Below the pieces are notes generated by a model. The model worked only from the letters and a program-made list of their open reading frames with translations. It was not told the DNA's origin and did not search any database. From an uncultured Muribaculaceae bacterium (GTDB lineage: Bacteria > Bacteroidota > Bacteroidia > Bacteroidales > Muribaculaceae), in assembly GCA_947381945.1 (NCBI GenBank), contig CANCXM010000008.1:1-64000 (forward strand): a stretch of 64,000 nucleotides of DNA. The letters are read 5' to 3'. A program made the translations under genes and the position numbers. Positions 1 through 8,671 of the stretch are shown here, piece by piece (position 1 is the stretch's first letter; every line of letters begins with the position of its first letter).

Positions 1-38
1 GGTACGAACGTATCAAAGCCCGTGGAGGCACAATCTGA
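1..38 (+). CDS. 3' end of an unidentified protein (partial)
   Basis: The third frame is open from the window edge and reads YERIKARGGTI before a TGA at 36-38. The fragment is too short to assign to a family. It would be the C-terminus of a gene running in the same direction as the beta-helix gene that starts at 144. The call rests only on the open frame and a plausible amino-acid composition; it could be chance. Confidence 0.3.
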   Translation, partial: YERIKARGGTI

Positions 39-62
39 TAGATATTATACTTAGCATAATGG

Positions 63-112
63 CAGTGCTGAAATCACGTTGCTGATACGAACGGCAGGTG
101 CTTTCAGCACTG
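63..112 (+). promoter_or_regulatory. Inverted repeat in the leader of the beta-helix gene
   Basis: Eleven-base arms at 63-73 (CAGTGCTGAAA) and 102-112 (TTTCAGCACTG) are perfectly complementary around a 28-base loop and are followed by ATTTTATA. It lies 31 bases before the start codon at 144. It could be the terminator of the gene ending at 38, or a leader hairpin of the next gene. No convincing TAnnTTTG box was seen upstream of 144. Confidence 0.45.
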
Positions 113-143
113 ATTTTATAAATGCACACCAAAATCAAACATC

Positions 144-3100
144 ATGAACAAGATATTCCTGTCCGTCGGTCTTCTCTCGCTGCTCGCCTCCGGTGCACGC
201 GCCGAGCTGCCAATGACGGTCAAAGACGGAAAAATAAACTATGTGACCGATGAGCGTGGCAACCGCATCCTCGACTATTCGACCTGCGGCTACCGCAATT
301 CATCGCAACCGATACCCGACGTGGCCAACGTCGTTTTCGTTCCCTGGAAAGCAGGCGACAACAGCGAGCGCATCCAGCGCGCCATCGACTATGCAGCCTC
401 GCTTCCTGAAGGCAAAGATGGATTCAGAGGCGCAGTGCTTCTTGACAAAGGTGAATTCGAGATTTCCAAACCGCTCCGCATAGCAGCCTCAGGCATTGTG
501 CTCCGCGGTAGCAGCGAAACGGCCACAGTCATCAAGAAGACCGGAGTTGACCGTGGCGCTCTCATCTATGTAGAGGGTATTTTCAACCCCACTGTCACCG
601 ACACCCTCACCGTCACCGACAGCTATGTCCCCGTCAATGCCGGGAAACTCGACGTGAAGGGCAATGCAAAACTCAAGGCAGGCGACCGCGTGTTTGTCAT
701 GCGTCCGTCGACGGCAGAATGGATAAAGTCGATGGGTTGCGACATCTATGGAGGCGGCATCAGCGCCCTCGCATGGAAACCGACCGACATCGACATGCGC
801 TGGGACCGCACTGTGACCGAAGCCACCCCCGGAAGCCTTACGCTTGACGCGCCGCTCACAATGGCACTCGACAGCAAATGGGCGCAGACAACTGTCCTCC
901 CCTACTCCTGGCCCGGCCGCGTCTCCGACATCGGCATCGAGAACATGACCCTCGTTTCGGACTACAACACAAAGTATCCCAAAGACGAGGACCACTGCTG
1001 GGACGGCATCTCAGTTGCCAACGCCGAGAACTGCTGGGTGCGCAAGGTTGATTTCAAGCATTTCGCAGGAAGCGCAGTCATCCTTCAGCCGACAGCATCG
1101 AAAATCACCGTCGAGGACTGCATCGCATCCGAGCCCGTGTCGGAAATCGGAGGTATGCGCCGCGCGGTCTTCCAGACACTCGGCCAGCAGAACCTATTCC
1201 AGCGCTGCCTCTCCAAGAACGGCATCAACGACTTCTCGGCGGGATTCATCGCCCCCGGTCCTAACGCATTCGTGCAGTGTGAGGCCGAGGAAGCACTCGG
1301 ATTCAGCGGTTCGGTCGATGCCTGGGCACCCGGATTGCTCTTCGACGTTGTCAACATCGACGGCAATAACCTCACATACAAAAATCTCGGTCAGGACAAG
1401 AACGGCGCAGGCTGGAACACCGGCAATTCCCTCTTCTGGCAGTGTACAGCTTCCGAAATCGAGTGCTACACTCCGGCTCCCGATGCCATAAACGCCGCTT
1501 ACGGATGCTGGGCGCAGTTCTCGGGCGACGGCGAATGGGCGCAGTCCAACAACCATGTCCAGCCGCGAAGCTTCTTCTACGCACAGCTTGCCGACCGTCT
1601 CGGAAACGAGGTGCCCGAATCGCAGTCGCGCATACTTCCCCGCGCTACCAACGCGACAAGCAGCCCGACAGTCGAAGCCGCCATGCAGCTTGCAAAGGAT
1701 GCCTATATCCCACGACTGACACTTGAAAAATGGATTCAGGACGCACCCTTCACCGCATCAGTGTCGGCTGAAGGTGTGAAATCAATCGACGACATCAAGT
1801 TCAAAGCCACCAAAACAACCCCTGCTCCCAACCATAACTATGCCATTGCCAACGGCCGCATGGTCATGGACGGCGCAGTCATGACAGGCGGACGCCACGA
1901 AGTGCCCTGGTGGAACGGTAAAATCAAACACAACTATCTGCCGAAGGCCAAACCCCACGTCACCCGCTTCGTCCCGAGCCGTGAGGGTCTCGGCCTGACT
2001 GACCGCATCGACTCCACGCTTGCCTACATGATTGAGAACGACATCACCGTCCTCGACCACAACTACGGACTCTGGTATGAGCGCCGCCGCGACGACCATG
2101 AGCGTATCCGCCGCCGCGACGGAGATGTCTGGGCTCCATTCTATGAGCAGCCCTTCGCCCGCAGCGGTCAGGGAACTGCATGGGACGGTCTCAGCAAATA
2201 TGACCTCACCCGCCCCAACGCATGGTACTGGAGCCGCCTCGACGAGTTTGCCGACAAGGGTGCCGAGGCAGGAAAACTCCTCTTCAACGAGCACTATTTC
2301 CAGCACAACATCCTCGAAGCAGGAGCACACTGGGTTGACTCCCCCTGGCGTTCATCCAACAACATCAACGCGACAGACTTCCCCGAACCTGTCCCCTTCG
2401 CCGGCGACAAGCGAATCTTCGTTGCCGATATGTTCTACGATGTCAACCACCCGACACGCCGTGAACTTCACAAGAACTATATCCGCATGAACCTCGACAA
2501 CTTCGCCGACGACCCCAACGTTGTCCACCTCATCAGCGCCGAGTTCACCGGTCCGCAGCACTTCGTTGAATTCTGGCTTGACGAGATTGCCGCATGGGAG
2601 AAAGAGACAGGAAAGGATGCGAAAGTGGCCCTCAGCACTACAAAAGATGTGCAGGATGCCATACTGGCCAACCCCAAATATGCCGATGTGGTCGACATCA
2701 TCGACATCCGCTACTGGCACTACAAGACCGACGGCATCTATGCTCCCGAAGGAGGCAAGAATCTGGCACCGCGTCAGCACGCGCGCAAGATGAAGGTCGG
2801 CAAGGTGACTTTCAAGGAAGCCTACAAAGCCGTCAGCGAATATCGCAACAAGTATCCCGAAAAGGCCGTCACCTACTATGCGCAGAACTACCCCGACATG
2901 GCCTGGGCCGTATTCATGGCCGGCGGCTCACTTGCAGGAATCCCCGTTAAGGACAGCGATTTCCTCAAAGCAGCCTCCACGATGGAAATTGTCGGGACTG
3001 ACAGTGATGACTTCAAACTCCTCGGAGGAAAAGATGGAATGATTGTCTACTCGCAAGGAGCAAATGCAATTCCCCTTGACCTTCCGGCCGGAAAATACAG

Positions 3101-3224
3101 CGTCACCGCCTACAATCCCAAGTCGGGAGAATCAACAGTAGTCAACAAATCTGTCAAAATCTCCGGACCCTACACTCTCGATACGTCCGACAAAGCAACC
3201 GTCTACTTCTTCAAGAAACTCTAA
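144..3224 (+). CDS. Secreted right-handed beta-helix protein with C-terminal barrel-like and beta-sandwich regions (pectate-lyase-like, DUF6298-type)
   Basis: The 1026-residue product begins with a signal peptide (cut near ARA-ELP, residue 20). Residues about 55-500 look like a pectate-lyase-3/right-handed beta-helix, with the opening 'ERIQRAIDYAASLPEG' and repeated short strands. Residues about 590-930 contain aromatic, Asp/Glu-rich segments (for example 'LDHNYGLWYERRRDDHE' and 'LISAEFTGPQHFVEFW') that suggest a TIM-barrel-like module of the DUF6298 type. The last ~90 residues resemble the collagen-binding-like beta-sandwich that also ends GH140 apiosidases. An action on pectin is inferred from the fold and from the RG-II loci nearby; substrate and mechanism cannot be read. 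The gene stands alone, and a strong bidirectional hairpin lies just past its stop. Confidence 0.7.
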   Translation: MNKIFLSVGLLSLLASGARAELPMTVKDGKINYVTDERGNRILDYSTCGYRNSSQPIPDVANVVFVPWKAGDNSERIQRAIDYAASLPEGKDGFRGAVLLDKGEFEISKPLRIAASGIVLRGSSETATVIKKTGVDRGALIYVEGIFNPTVTDTLTVTDSYVPVNAGKLDVKGNAKLKAGDRVFVMRPSTAEWIKSMGCDIYGGGISALAWKPTDIDMRWDRTVTEATPGSLTLDAPLTMALDSKWAQTTVLPYSWPGRVSDIGIENMTLVSDYNTKYPKDEDHCWDGISVANAENCWVRKVDFKHFAGSAVILQPTASKITVEDCIASEPVSEIGGMRRAVFQTLGQQNLFQRCLSKNGINDFSAGFIAPGPNAFVQCEAEEALGFSGSVDAWAPGLLFDVVNIDGNNLTYKNLGQDKNGAGWNTGNSLFWQCTASEIECYTPAPDAINAAYGCWAQFSGDGEWAQSNNHVQPRSFFYAQLADRLGNEVPESQSRILPRATNATSSPTVEAAMQLAKDAYIPRLTLEKWIQDAPFTASVSAEGVKSIDDIKFKATKTTPAPNHNYAIANGRMVMDGAVMTGGRHEVPWWNGKIKHNYLPKAKPHVTRFVPSREGLGLTDRIDSTLAYMIENDITVLDHNYGLWYERRRDDHERIRRRDGDVWAPFYEQPFARSGQGTAWDGLSKYDLTRPNAWYWSRLDEFADKGAEAGKLLFNEHYFQHNILEAGAHWVDSPWRSSNNINATDFPEPVPFAGDKRIFVADMFYDVNHPTRRELHKNYIRMNLDNFADDPNVVHLISAEFTGPQHFVEFWLDEIAAWEKETGKDAKVALSTTKDVQDAILANPKYADVVDIIDIRYWHYKTDGIYAPEGGKNLAPRQHARKMKVGKVTFKEAYKAVSEYRNKYPEKAVTYYAQNYPDMAWAVFMAGGSLAGIPVKDSDFLKAASTMEIVGTDSDDFKLLGGKDGMIVYSQGANAIPLDLPAGKYSVTAYNPKSGESTVVNKSVKISGPYTLDTSDKATVYFFKKL

Positions 3225-3242
3225 GAAGTAAGTTCATATACC

Positions 3243-3315
3243 GACAACAGAAATCCCGGATGGAAAAGTCTGTCATCATTGACTGATGCTTTTTCCATCC
3301 GGGATTTCTGTTGTC
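3243..3315. terminator. Bidirectional terminator-like hairpin between convergent genes
   Basis: Perfect 25-base arms (3243-3267 and 3291-3315) flank a 23-base loop, with A/T runs at the inner ends. It lies between the stop of the beta-helix gene (3224) and the stop of the convergent CE7-type esterase gene (3344), as expected for a shared terminator. Confidence 0.75.
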
Positions 3316-3343
3316 AGTTCTATTATATTATGTATATAGTCCG

Positions 3344-4654
3344 TTACTTCATTCCGAAGAGCTTCATCATCCACTCAACGGATTCGTCGTTGGTCTCAGG
3401 GAAACGCCAGTGACCGCTCGTCGGGGTGACGGCAAGCCTCTTGGGTGCTGTTATGGCATTGTAGGCAGCGTAGGTCGAGGTCGGGGAGCATGTCTCGTCA
3501 TTGAAGCCGAAAGAGTAGAATACGGGACATTTCACTCTCTTGGCAAAGTTCACGACATCGTAATACGGCAAAGTCTCTTCAGCACCTTTTGCCTCCTCCC
3601 TTCCACGGAAATATTTCGGCCATCCTCCGGCACGACCGTTGAGAAAGCCTGTCAAATCGCAGAGCGCGGGATAGAAGGGGGAGCAGGCTGTCACCTTCGG
3701 GTTCAAGGCAGCGGTGATGATTGACAGGGCACCACCCTGGCTGCCTCCGGTCACACCGACATTCTTGCCGTCCCAATCCGGGAGTGAACAGAGGAAGTCG
3801 ATGCACCTCGCACATCCTGCATAGACGGATTTGTAGTAAAAACTGTCGGGCGACTCAATCCCACGGCGGTTATAGTCGTTCACCCGCTCCTTTGCAGCCT
3901 TGAATTCCTCCTCGCCAAGCTCAGGATCACAACCATCGTGGATATTGATGTTGAGATAGATGAAGCCCATATCGCTGTAAGCGGTGTAGGGTGTGGTGCG
4001 GTTCGCCCCTGCTCCGGGTGGACAGAAGAGCACCGGATGCTTCTTTCCGTCGCGCGGACGGGCAAGATAACCGTAGATGTGGCGACCATTCGGGCCGACA
4101 TTGATTTTCACTTTCGACACCTCAACCGTCTCGGTCGATTTTTCGGGCAATGGTGTGATTTCAGGCGCAAGGTCAACAGCCGCAGCCTCCTTCAATGCCT
4201 GTCGCCAGAATTTGTCGAAGTCCTTCGGGTCGGATATGAAGCTTTCAATTTTCTCAGGGTCGTAGCCGACCTTTACAATGTCGGAGTAGTTCTTGTCGTA
4301 GACGGTATATCGCAGATTGCAGGTCCTGAATCCCGGTAAATTGCGTGTGCCGAGGTCAATCGTGGCCTTACCTCCGAGAATCATGACCGAATCCTTGCGT
4401 TCGGGGGACATCATCTCATCCCCGACCGAATATCTTATCCAAACCGAATCCACGGGCAATCCACCCTTGAAGGCTTGAACCGTGACGGTGGCGTTTTCGC
4501 CGGTGCGGTAAATCCTGTCGGGATGGTCGGTGGTGACAAGCGATTCAAGATATGCTCTCTTCGGAGCCGAAAACTGGGCATCAGCCACAGCTCCACCCAT
4601 ACATAGCGCCAAAAATAATGCGCTGAGTTTATTAATGTCGGTATTCATATTCAT
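3344..4654 (-). CDS. Secreted acetylxylan-esterase-like protein (CE7/AXE1-type alpha/beta hydrolase)
   Basis: Starting at the Met at 4654 the product has 436 residues and begins with a signal peptide ending near ADA-Q. A longer frame to 4759 would start upstream of a good promoter box, so the internal start is preferred. Residues ~140-430 form an AXE1/CE7-like alpha/beta-hydrolase domain. The nucleophile elbow is VTGGSQGG (Ser305), followed by a plausible acid Asp386 in GFNDETCSP and His415 in SGHW. The N-terminal ~130 residues look like a beta-sandwich. CE7 enzymes remove acetyl groups from xylo-oligosaccharides and related sugars; a pectin-derived substrate here is only inferred from context. 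It is convergent with the beta-helix gene and divergent from the lipoprotein gene. Confidence 0.75.
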   Translation of the reverse strand: MNMNTDINKLSALFLALCMGGAVADAQFSAPKRAYLESLVTTDHPDRIYRTGENATVTVQAFKGGLPVDSVWIRYSVGDEMMSPERKDSVMILGGKATIDLGTRNLPGFRTCNLRYTVYDKNYSDIVKVGYDPEKIESFISDPKDFDKFWRQALKEAAAVDLAPEITPLPEKSTETVEVSKVKINVGPNGRHIYGYLARPRDGKKHPVLFCPPGAGANRTTPYTAYSDMGFIYLNINIHDGCDPELGEEEFKAAKERVNDYNRRGIESPDSFYYKSVYAGCARCIDFLCSLPDWDGKNVGVTGGSQGGALSIITAALNPKVTACSPFYPALCDLTGFLNGRAGGWPKYFRGREEAKGAEETLPYYDVVNFAKRVKCPVFYSFGFNDETCSPTSTYAAYNAITAPKRLAVTPTSGHWRFPETNDESVEWMMKLFGMK

Positions 4655-4722
4655 GGTAAAAATTTTTGAGATGGAAGGGCATTTGATCAAGCAAACGCAA
4701 CAAGCCTTCTTCAATCCAACCG

Positions 4723-4730
4723 CAAATTTA
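4723..4730 (-). promoter_or_regulatory. Putative -7 box for the CE7-type esterase gene
   Basis: On the minus strand the octamer reads TAAATTTG, a full match to the Bacteroidales TAnnTTTG -7 box, about 70 bases before the chosen start at 4654. No clear TTTG -33 partner was found at the usual 19-21 base spacing, so the call rests on the -7 match and its position. Confidence 0.4.
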
Positions 4731-4784
4731 CGCATTTTATTGCAGGATATTTTCAGCAAAGTGCTTAGAAGTCATTTTTTTGCG

Positions 4785-4792
4785 TATCTTTG
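4785..4792 (+). promoter_or_regulatory. Putative -7 box for the Ig-like lipoprotein gene
   Basis: TATCTTTG matches the Bacteroidales TAnnTTTG consensus exactly and lies 24 bases before the start at 4816. The region 19-21 bases upstream has no good TTTG. Together with the box at 4723-4730 it makes this a compact divergent promoter region. Confidence 0.5.
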
Positions 4793-4815
4793 CGTCCTCA
4801 CCCAATTAAATTACA

Positions 4816-5595
4816 ATGAAAAAGTCGCTCTCTTCAATTCTGCTCCTCATCGCCATTGTCATGGCAGGATGCACATCTGAAAAAATCGGGATGGACCCTA
4901 CGGCCGACGGACGGGAAATGATGTATGAATGTATCAGTTACCTCAAAGAGGAAGATGCAGAGAAAGCCAATGCAGTCATAGCTCCGTATCTTGAAATCTA
5001 CACAAGCCGACCGCTGTCCGAAAGACTTGCCTTCTGCAAGGCGAGTTCGGAAAGCTATTGGTATGAGATGGTCGGAAGCTCTGACCAAGGTTGGAAGGAA
5101 TTTCTCGACAGAATCCGGCCACTGATGGAATGGTATGTGCATTCAGGTGCCGCACTCTCATCACTTCCCAACTTCAACAGGCTCCATGAATTTCAAGTGG
5201 CCACGATAGCCGAGGCTACACCTCCGGAACCAATAAGAATGGAAATAGAGAATCCCGACAGCATCAAGGCCCATGCAGATTCAATCATCGTTAAAATCAT
5301 CAATGAAACTGACGGCAAAGTGACCTTTGGAGAAATGTTTTGGTTTGAAAGGCAGGAGGGTAACGATTGGGTTACGGTTCCATACAATCCGGCCGGACCG
5401 GACGAAGCATCCGCGGTCTGGACTGCCGTGGCCTACATAATTTTTCCTCAATCCACCAGTCGGCATGTCGATCACACAGGGTTCTTCAACAAAAATCTCA
5501 CGAAAGGTGACTACCGCCTCTGCCGGACAGTCAACCCCGAAGATGACCGGACCCGCACCGACACCCTCCGGGCGGAATTCAGAATCCTGCAATAG
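4816..5595 (+). CDS. Lipoprotein with a bacterial Ig-like domain
   Basis: The 259-residue product starts with MKKSLSSILLLIAIV and a lipobox MAGC (Cys19), so it is predicted to be lipid-anchored. Residues ~145-255 contain 'IVKIINETDGKVTFGEMFWFERQEG', typical of a small bacterial Ig-like domain family found in secreted proteins. The N-terminal part (30-140) is helical with no recognised domain. No catalytic motif is visible. It is transcribed away from the esterase gene and ends just before a strong hairpin, so it is probably monocistronic. Function unknown. Confidence 0.75.
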   Translation: MKKSLSSILLLIAIVMAGCTSEKIGMDPTADGREMMYECISYLKEEDAEKANAVIAPYLEIYTSRPLSERLAFCKASSESYWYEMVGSSDQGWKEFLDRIRPLMEWYVHSGAALSSLPNFNRLHEFQVATIAEATPPEPIRMEIENPDSIKAHADSIIVKIINETDGKVTFGEMFWFERQEGNDWVTVPYNPAGPDEASAVWTAVAYIIFPQSTSRHVDHTGFFNKNLTKGDYRLCRTVNPEDDRTRTDTLRAEFRILQ

Positions 5596-5628
5596 ACCGG
5601 AGGGCAGAACCTGATACGAATAGAACAA

Positions 5629-5681
5629 AAGTCATAAGCGAAACGCCTACCTTGCTCAGATAAGCGTTTCGCTTATGACTT
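5629..5681 (+). terminator. Terminator hairpin after the lipoprotein gene
   Basis: Perfect 18-base arms (5629-5646 and 5664-5681) flank a 17-base loop and are followed by an A/T-rich run (AATAATTTATATTT). It begins 33 bases past the lipoprotein stop. Confidence 0.7.
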
Positions 5682-5783
5682 AATAATTTATATTTACTTA
5701 CTTTGCCTCGACAGGTTCAAAGATAAACGTTTGACTTGAATATGAAAAACGATTGATGTTCCAATTAAATCATGAATATATTC

Positions 5784-5833
5784 ATTGGCGGCACATAAAA
5801 TTTAACATGCCTTAAATTTTATGTGCCGCCAAT
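5784..5833. repeat. Perfect 21-bp inverted repeat upstream of the MBOAT gene
   Basis: Arms 5784-5804 and 5813-5833 are exactly complementary around an 8-base loop. The outer half of the stem is GC-rich (GGCGGCAC) and the inner half AT-rich. It lies 57 bases before the MBOAT start and does not directly follow a gene, so it could be a second insulating terminator, a leader hairpin or a dispersed repeat. Confidence 0.6.
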
Positions 5834-5865
5834 ATTGATTCTTAGTCTCGAAATGATTAAATTCG
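5834..5865 (+). promoter_or_regulatory. Putative promoter of the MBOAT-SGNH module
   Basis: ATTG at 5834-5837 is followed, after 20 bases, by TAAATTCG at 5858-5865. These match the Bacteroidales -33 TTTG box in 3 of 4 bases and the -7 TAnnTTTG box with one mismatch. The ATG follows at 5891. The match is moderate. Confidence 0.35.
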
Positions 5866-5890
5866 CATGGAATAATAACCTTTTTACTCA

Positions 5891-7399
5891 ATGCAATTCA
5901 CAGAAATTTCATTTGCGATATTCTTTTCAGTGGTGTTTATTATCTACTGGCTGGTTTTGCGTCGGTATGTGATAATGCAGAACATTTTGTTGCTCGCTTC
6001 CAGCTATCTGTTCTATGGATGGTGGGATTGGAGATTTCTTGGATTGATAATCGCTACCACCGTATCAACATTCGTCACGGCCATGGGCGCCAGGTCGAAA
6101 TATGGATTTCTGCTTACAGTTTCGAACATAGTATTAAATATAGGAATTCTTGCAATCTTTAAATATTTGAATTTCTTCAGTGAAAACTTGCAGCGGCTGT
6201 TCAATCTATTAGGATGGAACCTCGATTGGTTTACCATAGATGTCTTGCTTCCGGTTGGAATATCATTCTATACATTTCAAGCAATAGCATATTCGGTTGA
6301 TGTTTATAGGAAAAGGATAGAAGCATGTCATGATCCTGTGGCATTTGCTACGTTCATAGCATATTTCCCTCAATTGGTGGCAGGGCCTATTGAGCGTGCT
6401 GCGCAATTGCTTCCGCAGATAGAGCGTCCGCGTACTTGGAGCACGGAGTATGCATCATCAGGATTAAGGATGGTTCTTTATGGAATCTTAAAAAAAGTCT
6501 GTGTAGCTGACATGTTGGCTATTTATGCTGACAGATTGTTTTTGTCCTCCATGAGCAGTCCACTGATAATTCTTATAGCTGGATTGCTGTTTACATTACA
6601 GATATACTGTGATTTCTCTTCTTATAGTGAGATTGCACGTGGCACATCGCGGCTTTTGGGCATAGAGCTGATGGCGAATTTTAGATTTCCATTGTTTTCC
6701 CGCAATATATTGGAATTCTGGCAACGGTGGCATATATCGTTGATGTTATGGTTTAAAGATTATGTCTATATTCCACTCGGTGGAAATCGCCATAGCCGCT
6801 CGCGCACAATAATAAATACATTCATAATATTCCTTCTGTCAGGCATGTGGCATGGCGCATCCTGGAATTTCATAATATGGGGTGCATATTGGGCTATTGT
6901 ATATACGGTAGGCAAATTTGCCATAGGATTGTCCCGTCGTGATGATACGATAGAATTATCGAATCTTCCGTCCGTAGCAATAACATTCGGAGTAGTATCC
7001 TTCGGATTTTTCCTCTTCAGATGTAACAGTTGGCATCAGATGTATGCCGGATTTACATGTATATGGATATATTTATTGGCTTTTAGTCTGTTATGGGTTA
7101 TCACGAAGATAATGTGCCGTACCGGAATCTCACAGACAACAATGATTTTTATTGGTATCGCTGCCTCCGTGATTGTATGCGTGTCGGGTTATTTTTACTG
7201 GACAAAATTGCTCAAAGCATGGTGGCTATTGCCCGCATTAATGGTTACAGTCATAGAATGGCGCAGCCGCAACATGGATTATCCTCTTCAATACATCAGC
7301 AAGCACAGCTCAGTCAGACTTACATTGTACTGGATATGCATAGCTCTTATCATTCTCAGTGAACCTGTCGATATGACTTTCATATACTTTCAGTTCTAA
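5891..7399 (+). CDS. Membrane-bound O-acyltransferase (MBOAT, AlgI/PatA-like)
   Basis: The 502-residue product is a polytopic membrane protein with about ten hydrophobic segments. It carries MBOAT hallmarks: 'YFPQLVAGPIERA' (~158-170), 'YCDFSSYSEIARG' (~239-251), 'WQRWHISLMLWFKDYVYIPLGG' split around His281, and 'SGMWHGASWNF' with the presumed catalytic His321. AlgI-like MBOATs move an acyl group, usually acetyl, across the inner membrane onto a glycan with a periplasmic SGNH partner. The next gene, 20 bases on, encodes such a partner. Base composition is clearly more AT-rich than the surrounding enzyme genes, which hints at separate acquisition. The acceptor (exopolysaccharide, capsule or peptidoglycan) cannot be read. 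Confidence 0.9.
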   Translation: MQFTEISFAIFFSVVFIIYWLVLRRYVIMQNILLLASSYLFYGWWDWRFLGLIIATTVSTFVTAMGARSKYGFLLTVSNIVLNIGILAIFKYLNFFSENLQRLFNLLGWNLDWFTIDVLLPVGISFYTFQAIAYSVDVYRKRIEACHDPVAFATFIAYFPQLVAGPIERAAQLLPQIERPRTWSTEYASSGLRMVLYGILKKVCVADMLAIYADRLFLSSMSSPLIILIAGLLFTLQIYCDFSSYSEIARGTSRLLGIELMANFRFPLFSRNILEFWQRWHISLMLWFKDYVYIPLGGNRHSRSRTIINTFIIFLLSGMWHGASWNFIIWGAYWAIVYTVGKFAIGLSRRDDTIELSNLPSVAITFGVVSFGFFLFRCNSWHQMYAGFTCIWIYLLAFSLLWVITKIMCRTGISQTTMIFIGIAASVIVCVSGYFYWTKLLKAWWLLPALMVTVIEWRSRNMDYPLQYISKHSSVRLTLYWICIALIILSEPVDMTFIYFQF

Positions 7400-7419
7400 A
7401 AACATTGCTCTCTAATTAC

Positions 7420-8481
7420 ATGGACAATATCACAAAATCAATTTTAAAATTCATAATTAAATCTCTTGCGGTGGTACTTCCTGTCATAGCAATAGCAATA
7501 ATGTGGTATGTTGCAACAGACCCTTTCAAGGTCGTGAGGCACTATAATTGCTATCTGCCGGATCCAATTGAAACCCCGGTTCGGGTTGGCATAAATAAAG
7601 GATTGATAACACTCACGAACTTCAATGACCGTCTGTCGGAAGGATACTCATACAATGCGTTCATATTCGGCTCATCAGTATCCTGCTATTATGATGCTGT
7701 TTCCTGGGCCCATCTGGCTGATTCCACCGGTAAAGCCCATCCATATCATTTCGACTCATCAGGAGAAAGTCTGATGGCAATGGCGGACAAGGTAGAATAC
7801 TTAGACAGGACAGGCCAACCGATTGACTATGCCATGATTGTGCTTGATCCTATCGTTATGTCGGCAAATCAAAAGGATGGGCCGTCCAACATAAATCCCC
7901 CGCAACTTATGTCCGGCTTAATTGAATTTCTGAAATATCATTACATTTACTTCAGGGCATCAACAAATGCTGACTTTTTCAAAAGCTGGATACCGGCTAT
8001 GCTTACCGGTAAGCCATGCAACAATGGCCACAATATAGTGTTCGAGCCTCAGCCGATAGTTTACGATCCTCTCATAAATCAGGAATCGTTACCTCTATGG
8101 GATTCTATAATATCTGCCAATCCCGTTCAATTTTACAACCGTTATCCGCTTGTACCATCGCCTGACTCAATAACCATAAATGATGTGATTCTGACTACTG
8201 ATAAAGTTGAGGCCCTTCACCGCATAGAACGTGTGTTTACAAGACATAACACAGATTACCATATCATAATAGGTCCTAACCGCAGGAAAGTTGTCATCAA
8301 TCCTGTCGATCTTGACACTATAATAAATTGCTTCTCAGCTCCAAATCGTATTCATGACTTCAGTTTATCAAAGGCTCATATCCTTGAATCTGACACTCTC
8401 CTTTATGATAATACCCATTATCGTAGTACCCTGGCATTGTGGCTAATGCAAGAAGTATATCGCAAATCCAATATCAGATAA
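7420..8481 (+). CDS. SGNH-hydrolase-like membrane-anchored partner of the MBOAT protein
   Basis: The start is taken as the ATG at 7420; a TTG five codons earlier (7405) is less likely. The 353-residue product has one N-terminal membrane segment (~10-32) and an extracytoplasmic domain. A GDS-like motif FGSSVS lies near residues 83-88 and a DxxH-like 'DNTH' near 330-333, as in AlgJ/DltD-type acyl-transfer partners. A 'MIVLDP' strand and 'HFDSSGES' lie between. It follows the MBOAT gene by 20 bases, shares its AT-rich composition, and is followed by a very strong hairpin. The assignment is structural inference; overall similarity to named families was not tested. Confidence 0.7.
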   Translation: MDNITKSILKFIIKSLAVVLPVIAIAIMWYVATDPFKVVRHYNCYLPDPIETPVRVGINKGLITLTNFNDRLSEGYSYNAFIFGSSVSCYYDAVSWAHLADSTGKAHPYHFDSSGESLMAMADKVEYLDRTGQPIDYAMIVLDPIVMSANQKDGPSNINPPQLMSGLIEFLKYHYIYFRASTNADFFKSWIPAMLTGKPCNNGHNIVFEPQPIVYDPLINQESLPLWDSIISANPVQFYNRYPLVPSPDSITINDVILTTDKVEALHRIERVFTRHNTDYHIIIGPNRRKVVINPVDLDTIINCFSAPNRIHDFSLSKAHILESDTLLYDNTHYRSTLALWLMQEVYRKSNIR

Positions 8482-8488
8482 TATTAAT

Positions 8489-8555
8489 CTAAAAATCCCT
8501 TTGCGGCGGCATATTGCAGAGTGTCTGCAATATGCCGCCGCAAAGGGATTTTTAG
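8489..8555. terminator. Perfect 32-bp hairpin between convergent operons
   Basis: Arms 8489-8520 and 8524-8555 are fully complementary around a 3-base loop (GTG). The stem ends in A-rich/T-rich runs on both sides, so it can terminate in either direction. It starts 7 bases past the SGNH stop and faces the end of RG-II train 2. The stem is unusually long and perfect for a simple terminator. Confidence 0.75.
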
Positions 8556-8603
8556 AGGATAAAGGGTCAGTGGGGTAAGCCACTGATTCGGGGGAGGGTT
8601 GCT

Positions 8604-8661
8604 TGGTCCGACTTATCGGATGGGGTCGGACTCGTCAGACTGGTCCGACTAATCTGAATGG
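8604..8661. repeat. Short degenerate repeat around GGTCCGACT
   Basis: TGGTCCGACTTATCGGATGG at 8604-8623 recurs in degraded form at 8641-8661 (TGGTCCGACTAATCTGAATGG is its second copy, 37 bases on), with an inverted partial copy (GGGTCGGACT) between them. A small hairpin with arms 8567-8573 and 8580-8586 lies just before. No function can be read; it fills the space between the hairpin at 8489-8555 and the esterase stop. Confidence 0.45.
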
Positions 8662-8671
8662 TCCCGATTGC

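Noticed and set aside
4655..4759. N-terminal extension of the CE7-type esterase to the Met at 4759
   Set aside because: The extension is Cys/Lys-rich, runs through a TAnnTTTG box and places the signal peptide internally; the start at 4654 gives a proper signal peptide.
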